A stretch of 64,000 nt of DNA from Silvania hatchlandensis (GTDB lineage Bacteria; Pseudomonadota; Gammaproteobacteria; Enterobacterales; Enterobacteriaceae), in NCBI RefSeq assembly GCF_025564065.1, contig NZ_JAMGZK010000052.1, positions 186,001-250,000 of the forward strand. Direction: 5' to 3'. The stretch's first letter is position 1. Each line of letters opens with the position of its first letter. The notes under the pieces were generated by a model. That model had not been told where the DNA came from. It worked only from the letters and a program-made list of their open reading frames with translations, and did no database searches. Position numbers and translations under genes: made by a program. This document shows, piece after piece, positions 1 through 7,880 of the stretch.

Positions 1-324
1 CTGCCGTGGGAAGGGGGGATTGAGCAGGCGTTTAACGTCGATGAAAATCGCCAGCAGGAGACGCTGCTCACCACCGCCAAGGCGCTTTATTTCGCGATTT
101 GCTGCACCGCGCCGGTACATAATATCAAAACCGTTATTGTCACCGGGGAGCTGTTCGAAGATTACGGTGATGCCATTTTGCCGTTGGCGCAGAGTATGCT
201 GGACAACTCTTCGGATCGGCACATCAGTGAGATTCGCATTCGTCACTATAAGACGGGCTATCACTATGGGGTGAAGGGGCTGGTTCAGCTCAGTGCCGAC
301 AGCATTACCGATCTACTGGTGTAA
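1..324 (+). CDS. C-terminal part of a probable ROK-family regulator or sugar kinase (5' end outside window)
   Basis: An open frame runs in from the left edge and ends in TAA. The visible 107 residues include a hydrophobic strand and loop (VIVTGELFEDYGDAILPLA) and a basic strand (RIRHYKTGYHYGVKG), an arrangement like the C-terminal half of ROK proteins (NagC/Mlc type). This is judged by general pattern only; the diagnostic ROK motifs and any HTH would lie outside the window. It faces a ribose-type ABC transporter operon whose promoter carries a palindrome of the kind ROK repressors bind, which suggests it could be the local regulator. It could equally be a ROK kinase without an HTH. Confidence 0.45.
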   Translation: MPWEGGIEQAFNVDENRQQETLLTTAKALYFAICCTAPVHNIKTVIVTGELFEDYGDAILPLAQSMLDNSSDRHISEIRIRHYKTGYHYGVKGLVQLSADSITDLLV

Positions 325-355
325 CGGCGGGGCAGTGCCCCGCCGCACAGAGCCG

Positions 356-1444
356 CTATTTGCCCTCCATTACCGCCTTTTGCGCCACCACCGCCGCTTT
401 CTGCTGCATCCGGTTTTGCATCTGGTCAATGATCACCGCCACGATAATCACCAGCCCTTTGATCACCATCTGCCAGAACTCGCTGACCCCCATCATCACC
501 AGTCCGTCGGCCAAAAAGCCAATCACAAAGGCGCCAATCAGGGTGCCAAGAATAGTGCCACGCCCGCCGGCCAGCGACGTTCCGCCCAGTACCACCGCGG
601 CGATGGCGTTCATCTCAAAGGCGGTGCCGTTGGCCGGATGGCTCGCCAGCAACTGGGCGGAGACCACAATCCCGGCGATGGCGGCGCAGAAACCCGACAG
701 AGTGTAGACCAGGATTTTCACCCGTTTGACCCGCACCCCGGAAAGCTCCGCTGCGCGTTCGTTATCGCCGATGGCGTACACGTGGCGGCCAAACGGCAGG
801 CGGCGGGCGATATAGGCGATCACCAGCGCCAGCACAATCATCATCCAGATGGCCCACGGAATGCCGAGCAGCGTTCCCGCGCCTATTTCATCAAAACCGG
901 TATTGCCCAACTGCGGATTGCCGGACAACCCTGGGAAGGTCTGCCCGTCGGAGGTGAGCATCGCGGCACCGCGCAGCACGTACATGGTGCCGAGGGTGCA
1001 GATAAAGGGTGCCACGTTATAGCGGGTGATGATCCAGCCGTTTATCGAGCCGATAAAGGCGCCAATCAGCAGAACGATGGGCACAATGACCCACACGCTT
1101 GGGAAGATGGCGATGCCAAACATCGGCAGCACAATGCCTTTGGTGATCATCCACCCGGCGATCATCCCGCACAGCCCAAGCGTAGCGCCAATCGACAGGT
1201 CGATCCCGGCGGTGATGATCACAAAGGTGATCCCCAGTGCCAGGAAGGCGTTGATGGCGATGTGTTTAATCATAATCACCAGGCTGCCCGGGGAGAGAAA
1301 ACCGGGCACGGTCATGGTGAAAAAGCCGACGATTAAAAACAGCGCAATGAAGGTGCGCATCTTCAGCAACAGCAGGAGTAATTTTTCCCGGGAAGGCGCG
1401 GCCCCTTTTTGCGGCATCAGCGCGACAGATTGTGTTGTTTTCAT
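356..1444 (-). CDS. ribose-type sugar ABC transporter, permease
   Basis: An inner-membrane permease of the RbsC/BPD_transp_2 family, about 362 residues. It has many hydrophobic spans and the family signature around ITAGIDLSIGATLG, plus the cytoplasmic loop GDNERAAELSGVRV that contacts the ATPase. ATG at 1444 is chosen over an upstream start at 1462 because AGGGG sits about 8 bases before it and it follows the ATPase stop by one base. It is the last gene of the operon binding protein, lipoprotein, ATPase, permease. The substrate is probably a pentose, a polyol or a related sugar; nothing in the sequence fixes it. Confidence 0.88.
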   Translation of the reverse strand: MKTTQSVALMPQKGAAPSREKLLLLLLKMRTFIALFLIVGFFTMTVPGFLSPGSLVIMIKHIAINAFLALGITFVIITAGIDLSIGATLGLCGMIAGWMITKGIVLPMFGIAIFPSVWVIVPIVLLIGAFIGSINGWIITRYNVAPFICTLGTMYVLRGAAMLTSDGQTFPGLSGNPQLGNTGFDEIGAGTLLGIPWAIWMMIVLALVIAYIARRLPFGRHVYAIGDNERAAELSGVRVKRVKILVYTLSGFCAAIAGIVVSAQLLASHPANGTAFEMNAIAAVVLGGTSLAGGRGTILGTLIGAFVIGFLADGLVMMGVSEFWQMVIKGLVIIVAVIIDQMQNRMQQKAAVVAQKAVMEGK

Positions 1445-1445
1445 A

Positions 1446-2972
1446 TCAGAACCCCTGAGCACTTGCGGTTACCAGTGCCGATTCTTCGGCCCGATCGCGA
1501 ACAATATCGGCGGTGAGTTTGCCGCCGGACATCACCAGAATGCGGTCAGATACCGCCATAATCTCTTTCAAATCTGAGGTGGAGAACACCACCGCAATCC
1601 CCTCTTGCGACAGCTGCACCATCATGCGAAACACGTCCGCTTTGGCGCCCACGTCGATGCCGCGCGTCGGTTCATCCAGAAACAGCACCTTCGGGTTGGT
1701 CAGCAGCGAGCGGCCAATCACCACTTTTTGCTGATTACCGCCGCTGAGGGCCTGGATCTCCACCTCCGGAGCTGAGACCTTGATCGACAGGTTGCCGATG
1801 GTGCTGGCGACCACTTCCTGCTCGGCTTTTTGCTCGATGGCAAAGCCGCGCTGCAGACGCCGCCACAGGCTGGCGATGGTCAGGTTGCTGGCGACCGACG
1901 AGCCCGGGAAAATCCCGGTGCGTTTACGGTCTTCCGGCACCAGGCTCATCCCCATGCGGATGCGCTCGGCGGTGGTCAGCCGCTGCGGCACCGGCTTGCT
2001 GTCGAGCCACAGCTTGCCCAGATAGTTGCGTTCGGTGCCGAGCATGCATTCGAACAGCTCGGTACGCCCGGCGCCCATCAGGCCATAGATCCCGACAATC
2101 TCTCCGGCATTCACCTGGAAGCTGACGTCGTTAACCACCGTGTTCCCGGCCCCGTTGACGCAGGTAATGTGCTCCGCCTCCAGCACCGGGGCACCGAAGG
2201 TACGGCCGGGCTCGAGGAAGTTACTCACCGGGTCGCTGCCGAGCATCTCGCGCACAATCCACGGCACGTCGATGTCCTGCACCTTCGCCTCGGCCTGGAA
2301 TTTGCCGTCGCGCAGAATGGTGATCACATCGCCTATCGCCATCAGCTCTTCCAGCCGGTGAGAGATATAGATGATGGAGACGCCCTGGCGGGTCAGCTCG
2401 CGGATCACCCGAAACAGAATATCGACTTCGGTTTTGCTCAGCGCCGAGGTGGGCTCGTCGAGGATCAGGATGTCTGCGTCCTCGGCCAGCGCTTTGGCGA
2501 TCTCGATCAGCTGCTGCTGACCGACTTTCAGATTGCCGACCAGCTCGCGCGGGGAGATAGGCTGATCGAGGCGTTTCAGCAGCTCCGCTGTGCGGCTCTC
2601 CTGCTCGGCCTCGTTAATCGGCATCACCCCTTTTTGCAGCTCGCGGCCAAGGAAGATGTTCTCCGCCACGCTGAGATTTTCAAACAGGTTCAGCTCCTGG
2701 TGCACCATGCCAATTCCGTGCGCGGCGGCATCGCGGGTGTTGGCGATCTTCACCTGTTTGCCGTTCAGCCACATCTCGCCGAGACTTGGCTGCTGTACCC
2801 CGGCGAGGATTTTCATCAGCGTTGATTTTCCGGCGCCGTTCTCGCCGATAATCACGTTCACTTTGCCGCGCCAGACGCGGTAATCGACCTTGTCCAGCGC
2901 CACGGTGCCGGGGAACAGCATCGAGATGCCGTGGGTGCTGAGGATAATGTCCTCTGCCGGGTTGTCGCTCAT
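1446..2972 (-). CDS. ribose-type sugar ABC transporter, fused double ATPase
   Basis: A cytoplasmic ATPase of the RbsA/XylG/MglA type, about 508 residues with two tandem nucleotide-binding halves. The first half has a canonical Walker A (GENGAGKST, near residue 45) and Walker B (ILILDEPTSAL). The second half has a degenerate P-loop (GLMGAGRTE), a good signature (LSGGNQQK) and FLDEPTRGID, as is normal for this family. The ATG start overlaps the stop of the lipoprotein gene by one base (TGATG), with GGAG upstream; a GTG one codon earlier is the alternative. It is translationally coupled to both neighbours. Confidence 0.93.
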   Translation of the reverse strand: MSDNPAEDIILSTHGISMLFPGTVALDKVDYRVWRGKVNVIIGENGAGKSTLMKILAGVQQPSLGEMWLNGKQVKIANTRDAAAHGIGMVHQELNLFENLSVAENIFLGRELQKGVMPINEAEQESRTAELLKRLDQPISPRELVGNLKVGQQQLIEIAKALAEDADILILDEPTSALSKTEVDILFRVIRELTRQGVSIIYISHRLEELMAIGDVITILRDGKFQAEAKVQDIDVPWIVREMLGSDPVSNFLEPGRTFGAPVLEAEHITCVNGAGNTVVNDVSFQVNAGEIVGIYGLMGAGRTELFECMLGTERNYLGKLWLDSKPVPQRLTTAERIRMGMSLVPEDRKRTGIFPGSSVASNLTIASLWRRLQRGFAIEQKAEQEVVASTIGNLSIKVSAPEVEIQALSGGNQQKVVIGRSLLTNPKVLFLDEPTRGIDVGAKADVFRMMVQLSQEGIAVVFSTSDLKEIMAVSDRILVMSGGKLTADIVRDRAEESALVTASAQGF

Positions 2973-3580
2973 CACGGCGTCTCCTGTTTCAGTTCCAGCG
3001 CCGTCGCCTCGCTCGCTTTCCCGGCTGTCAGGGTGGTGGCGAACAGGACGGTGGCATTTTTCCCGCTCCAGCTGTCATCGATCTTCGGCAGATGCTTCAC
3101 CGCCTCGCGATTTAACGCGCGGGAGAGTTGGGCATACTGCACCTGGTTGGTAAATTCATCGAAGCGGAATCCGGCGGCATCGCGGATGGCGTTGCCGCGC
3201 ATCACCGACCCGGCCTGGATGGCCAGTGGCTGACCGTTTACCGTCATCACCAGCTTCTGTTCACGTTCGCTGCTGGCATCCACGCGCTCGACCTTACCGG
3301 TCAGCCGGACGAAGACGCTCTGCGGTTTCTCAGAGGGCGTGTTCAGCTGGGTGGAGAGCGCGCTGGCGTCCAGCGCATGATTTTTGGCGGCATCAAGGAT
3401 CCGGGGCTGCCAGGTTTGTTGCGCGATCTGCTCGGGGGTCTGGTTGTCAAAGCTGGCTTTGGCATTGGGATCGGCAGGCATTATCGGCTTGCCGTTCTCA
3501 TCCAGGTCCACCACCGTGCAGGCCGTCAGCAACAGGGCAGCTGCGCCTGTCAGCGCAGCGCCCCATTGTGTTAAACGCAT
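2972..3580 (-). CDS. DUF2291-like lipoprotein of a sugar transporter operon
   Basis: 202 residues with a lipoprotein signal: a short hydrophobic stretch followed by the lipobox LTAC, so the mature protein should start at that Cys and be anchored in the envelope. The remainder looks like the DUF2291 family, which recurs beside ribose/polyol ABC transporters and has no settled biochemical role. GGAGG sits 5 bases before the ATG. It lies 11 bases after the binding-protein gene and overlaps the ATPase gene. It could be an accessory binding or docking protein for the importer; that is inference. Confidence 0.75.
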   Translation of the reverse strand: MRLTQWGAALTGAAALLLTACTVVDLDENGKPIMPADPNAKASFDNQTPEQIAQQTWQPRILDAAKNHALDASALSTQLNTPSEKPQSVFVRLTGKVERVDASSEREQKLVMTVNGQPLAIQAGSVMRGNAIRDAAGFRFDEFTNQVQYAQLSRALNREAVKHLPKIDDSWSGKNATVLFATTLTAGKASEATALELKQETP

Positions 3581-3591
3581 ACTGCCTCCGC

Positions 3592-4602
<1,011 letters not shown>

Positions 4603-4667
4603 TTAAACTGTCTACGGTTTAGGCAGCTAATTTCTTAAAAGGAGAAAACGATCACGATCCTGAGCGG

Positions 4668-5312
4668 TTATTCATCACAAATCAGGGTTACCACCATCGC
4701 GTCAAGGCGACACCAGTGCAGGGTAAATGGCTGATTTTGTGCAAAGGGTGGGAGAGGGCGGGTCAACGTCAGCGTCAGGGTGTCGGCATTCAGCGCGGTG
4801 ATGCGTGCGCTGTCAAAGCCCATCCACGCCTGCACCTGCGGGAACAGCGCCTTAAACAGACTCTCTTTGGCGCTAAAGGTGAGGGTAAAGGCCAGATCGA
4901 AAGGCAGACCGCTTTGGGTCAGCAGCTGCGCTTCCTGCGGATGAATTGCGCCGTCCTGAATTTCACGAGATTCTTTTTCGGCGATGATTGATTCGCAATC
5001 GATGCCTGTTAACCCATTTTGGCGACATATCGCCACGGCCTGCGTTCCGCTATGGGAAATACTGCCGGTGATGCCTGTCGGCCACAGCGGTTCCCCATTG
5101 TTGCCAATGCCAGGAACGGTCTGCCCGTTCAGAGCATGAAAGGCGGCGATGCGCCCGGCCAGGTGATCGGCTTTGCGCTTGCGCCCGGCTTCTGCCAACT
5201 GATGATAGTGCGGGAGCCAAAGCAGATCGGCGTCGGAAAAGGTCGAGGGATTGAAGGTGATGTGGTGAACAGTCTGTCCGGCGAGAAGAAAGGTGGCGTG
5301 GGTAGTGAACAT
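4668..5312 (-). CDS. entD: enterobactin synthase 4'-phosphopantetheinyl transferase
   Basis: A 214-residue Sfp/EntD-type transferase that moves phosphopantetheine from CoA onto the carrier domains of EntF and EntB. The metal- and CoA-binding motifs GIDCES and FSAKESLFKALFP are intact, as is the N-terminal GSISHSG loop. In E. coli entD lies directly downstream of fepA and shares its Fur-controlled promoter. Here about 2.5 kb of foreign-looking genes separates them, and no good Fur box was found just upstream, so its expression may rely on a new promoter or on read-through. Confidence 0.95.
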   Translation of the reverse strand: MFTTHATFLLAGQTVHHITFNPSTFSDADLLWLPHYHQLAEAGRKRKADHLAGRIAAFHALNGQTVPGIGNNGEPLWPTGITGSISHSGTQAVAICRQNGLTGIDCESIIAEKESREIQDGAIHPQEAQLLTQSGLPFDLAFTLTFSAKESLFKALFPQVQAWMGFDSARITALNADTLTLTLTRPLPPFAQNQPFTLHWCRLDAMVVTLICDE

Positions 5313-5575
5313 GGGCTTCTCGTAACGGACAAAAAAGGGAGGTCTATGTTAGCAATGCCTGCCGGGCTGATACAGGGTATTTCATCGTTTTAAACCTCCC
5401 GACGTTTGATGCAAAGTCCAGGAGCCAGGGTTGAGTACAGCCTAGGTGGATGCAACCACAGAGATTAAGGCCGCGCTGACTGCGGCCGGTACGTCAATCG
5501 GTGCGAATTGAGTCTGTCAGCTCTGTGCCAGAAGCGGAAGTTGCAAAATGGGGTTATTTCAATCAAAACGTGACG
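5313..5575. other. intergenic gap between entD and the accessory insert
   Basis: No convincing gene. It contains a hairpin GGCCGC/GCGGCC at 5469-5487, which on the minus strand is followed by TTAATCTCT and could be a weak terminator for the upstream GIY-YIG gene. It also contains a copy (5518-5543) of the short AGCGGA-type repeat described below. No Fur box of good quality was seen. Confidence 0.5.
5518..5543. repeat. short AGCGGA-type intergenic repeat, degenerate copy 1
   Basis: The stretch around CTGTGCCAGAAGCGGAAG matches on the same strand the accCAGAAGCGGACAT arm of the repeat near 6771-6785. It marks one edge of the accessory insert. Confidence 0.45.
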
Positions 5576-6520
5576 TCACAACCAGCCGACGCTCTCTCTC
5601 CATTTATAATTAGTAACTTTATCATTTTCGCTTATTTTTTTAGAGATAGAGCGAGGCTCTCTTCCTAGATACTCAGATATTTCTGTCGGGGACAAATCAA
5701 AATCGACAAGCATGACTCTAAGTTTTTCCATTTCCTTTAAAGTCCAGGGCTTGCCAAAATTTTCATAAAGAGAGACCTTATGCTCCCTGATAGTTCGCTT
5801 TCTCTGAGTTTCACTTTCCCTCTGAAAAATCTCGCTTTTAAACTGTGAACGGAACTCTTTACAGAAATTGTCATCAGTTTTTTTGTTATACAGATTGCTA
5901 ACAATAAGTTGGGATGCCGGATCTAAATCAGGCGTATCAATAATAAAAACCTTGACCTTTTCCATATGTGGATATTCAATTTTACCCAATATGCTTAGTT
6001 GTTTTATATTAAAAAAACCTCTTAAATCAAAAGATTTAATGAGTTTTGATTGGATTACACTTTCAATCCTGCTTGCATTTGAATAACAGTAACTTGCCAT
6101 TGGAAGGGCCCAAACTACCAGTTGAGGAATATATTTTTCTAATGCAATGCTCTGCCAGTCAGCATCAAAGGTTTGGCTTTTTGCTAGCATGTTTTTCGGC
6201 AAATCAGAATACAATGTTGTAGATGCCCATATCTTATAATCCTTCGCCAAGGCTTGATAGTGCTTTGTGTGGTTATGAATTTTATAAGCTGACATGAAGC
6301 GATACACATCGTCATCGTGACCCGCGTCGTAAATTGTTCGGTTTCCTCTCAGGTAACCGTCGTAATGTTCGTTTATCCTTCTACCTACATTACAACTTAC
6401 CCCCACGTAAACCACACGATTGAAAAGTCCTTTATGGACAATAAGATAAACTCCGCTACAGCCAGATTTCCTGGCTTCTGATATAGAACCTAAAAATCTC
6501 CATTCCATAATTAAATCCAT
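5576..6520 (-). CDS. GIY-YIG nuclease-domain protein with a C-terminal SANT-like helical motif
   Basis: 314 residues, clearly more AT-rich than its neighbours. The N-terminal 60 residues carry a GIY-YIG core: GVYLIV, then VVYVGVSCNVGRRINEH, which provides both tyrosines, the glycines and the usual arginine. The middle is not recognised. The C-terminal 60 residues (PWTLKEMEKLRVML and a following helix with GREPRSISKKI) resemble a Myb/SANT or HTH DNA-binding fold. The start is uncertain: ATG at 6520 or 6508, both with poor ribosome sites. Function is unknown; a DNA-cutting or DNA-repair role is a guess from the domain. The base composition suggests horizontal acquisition. Confidence 0.7.
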   Translation of the reverse strand: MDLIMEWRFLGSISEARKSGCSGVYLIVHKGLFNRVVYVGVSCNVGRRINEHYDGYLRGNRTIYDAGHDDDVYRFMSAYKIHNHTKHYQALAKDYKIWASTTLYSDLPKNMLAKSQTFDADWQSIALEKYIPQLVVWALPMASYCYSNASRIESVIQSKLIKSFDLRGFFNIKQLSILGKIEYPHMEKVKVFIIDTPDLDPASQLIVSNLYNKKTDDNFCKEFRSQFKSEIFQRESETQRKRTIREHKVSLYENFGKPWTLKEMEKLRVMLVDFDLSPTEISEYLGREPRSISKKISENDKVTNYKWRESVGWL

Positions 6521-6729
6521 TATTATTGCTACTTTTTTTGTTTGTCATTATTCTCGTGAAGCTTCAATAAATTAATCTAGGGGCTAAGGGCAAAGACTAA
6601 TATACTTATCATCGTTAGCGATTATATAGTGTAGTGGCGCAATGTACTTGAATGTGCATGTGGAGAAAACATATCGTTGTTGATTAACATGACCAGCTCC
6701 TTGTTGATTCACACAGAATGTTGTTAGCA

Positions 6730-6785
6730 ATGTCCGCTCCTTGCTCACAGCGGACCATCTTCCACCTCGCACCAGAAGCGGACAT
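6730..6785. repeat. short intergenic repeat with ATGTCCGCT / AGCGGACAT arms, copy 2
   Basis: The left arm ATGTCCGCT (6730-6738) is matched by the inverted arm AGCGGACAT (6777-6785), with a second AGCGGAC at 6749-6755 between them. The core GCTCCTTGCTCACAGCGGA recurs with one change at 7745-7763. The 6521-6803 gap otherwise holds only a short unconvincing reading frame. Confidence 0.6.
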
Positions 6786-6803
6786 CATGAGTATTATTGC
6801 GGA

Positions 6804-7244
6804 TTAAACACCGCGACATTTCTCTAATCTGATATCAGTATCATTTATAGCCTTTTTATTACCCCAGCCGAGTTGCAAATAGAATCGCGCCGCACGACTA
6901 TTTTTATCCGTTTCCAGCCAGGCAATCTCATGATGTTTGAACAATTCATGCTCGGCCAGCTCAACAAGGCTTCGGCCAATACCCTTGCCTTCATATTCCG
7001 GCAGAACAAACGCCGCAAAAAGACATCCTTCATCCGGCAAAATCATTGAGAAGCCCACGACGTTGTCGTTTACGGTTGCAACCCATGCGCATCGACTCTG
7101 TTGTATCAGATCGGCAACGACGCTTTCGTTAATCCCCATCTGCTGCATTTCTTCGCGGCTCAGATGATTCTCGATAACCGAGGTTCTAACGTCGAAAATA
7201 CTATCAACATCAGAAAGTAGAGCTGATCTTGTATAGATATTCAT
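6804..7244 (-). CDS. GNAT-family N-acetyltransferase
   Basis: About 146 residues with the GNAT fold. An N-terminal R..L.DVDSIFDVR strand/helix is followed by the acetyl-CoA loop EYEGKGIGRSLVE (Q/R-x-x-G-x-G/A motif) and the C-terminal strand WLETDKNSRAARFYLQLGW. ATG at 7244 is preferred over the upstream in-frame start at 7340, which would overlap the neighbouring GFA gene and add an unrelated 32-residue tail. The substrate is unknown. It belongs to the accessory insert between entD and fepA. Confidence 0.75.
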   Translation of the reverse strand: MNIYTRSALLSDVDSIFDVRTSVIENHLSREEMQQMGINESVVADLIQQSRCAWVATVNDNVVGFSMILPDEGCLFAAFVLPEYEGKGIGRSLVELAEHELFKHHEIAWLETDKNSRAARFYLQLGWGNKKAINDTDIRLEKCRGV

Positions 7245-7303
7245 AAGTATTATTCCATGTTTGACAACATAAACATTGAGAACATTGCGCGGCACTTGGT
7301 TAT

Positions 7304-7693
7304 TTATTGAGCGGTATCGGGCATGATTTTTCTCCACCACTCAGGCTTCATATCCTGAAATGAGTGAGATTGTGGCGAAAACATCGCGCATTCATTGTGG
7401 TCAAAAATACCGCTTAGCAATGCAGTCACCGGAGTGTCGTCGATAGCACCGACTGAACTGCCACACCTGGCACAAAATGCTCTGGATGAAGTCGTAGATG
7501 AGCGGAACAGAGAAGGCGTGCCCCCTTCACCCGTCCATTTAACATCCGCCGAGTTGAATTCAAGCCATACTGCGGTCTGACAACCAGAATGCTTCTGGCA
7601 TATATCGCAGGAGCAGGAATGAGAGGAAGCAGGGTTAATCGCTGTGAATCTGATAAACCCGCATAAACACCCACCTGATAATGTCAATTCCAT
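7304..7693 (-). CDS. GFA-family zinc protein (glutathione-dependent formaldehyde-activating-like)
   Basis: 129 residues with the Cys pattern of GFA/CENP-V proteins: GCLCG near residue 10, CSCDIC near residue 30 and CARCGS near residue 75, giving the two zinc sites of the fold. The family name comes from one formaldehyde-glutathione enzyme; most members, this one included, have no known substrate. It lies upstream of the GNAT gene on the same strand, about 60 bases apart, so the two may be co-transcribed. Confidence 0.75.
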   Translation of the reverse strand: MELTLSGGCLCGFIRFTAINPASSHSCSCDICQKHSGCQTAVWLEFNSADVKWTGEGGTPSLFRSSTTSSRAFCARCGSSVGAIDDTPVTALLSGIFDHNECAMFSPQSHSFQDMKPEWWRKIMPDTAQ

Positions 7694-7744
7694 ATCAGTC
7701 GATACCTTATCAACGCTCGGAGAGTGATAAAGATAGCATCGTCA

Positions 7745-7763
7745 GCTCCTCGCTCACAGCGGA
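7745..7763. repeat. short intergenic repeat, copy 3
   Basis: GCTCCTCGCTCACAGCGGA matches 18 of 19 bases of the core at 6736-6754. It lies at the other edge of the GNAT/GFA pair, so copies flank that gene pair. Confidence 0.55.
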
Positions 7764-7785
7764 GGGAGCAGGTCAGGGGTTCTCC

Positions 7786-7821
7786 CGTTCACCTTATATT
7801 CTGCTGAACATAAGGTGAACG
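7786..7821. terminator. hairpin downstream of fepA
   Basis: A perfect 12-bp inverted repeat CGTTCACCTTAT/ATAAGGTGAACG with a 12-base loop, 60 bases past the fepA stop. No T-run follows on either strand, so a rho-independent terminator is not certain; it may be an mRNA-stabilising hairpin. Confidence 0.4.
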
Positions 7822-7880
7822 GATCGTTCATCAATACGTAACTGATGAGCATGACAACGCACGTTGCCTTAACGCTCTCA

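Noticed and set aside
293-1336. A long His-rich plus-strand frame opposite the permease gene
   Set aside because: It is the antisense shadow of a clear RbsC-type permease, with the odd composition typical of such frames.
6584-6772. A 62-codon minus-strand frame upstream of the GIY-YIG gene region
   Set aside because: No ribosome site and no family resemblance; its 5' part overlaps the short intergenic repeat.
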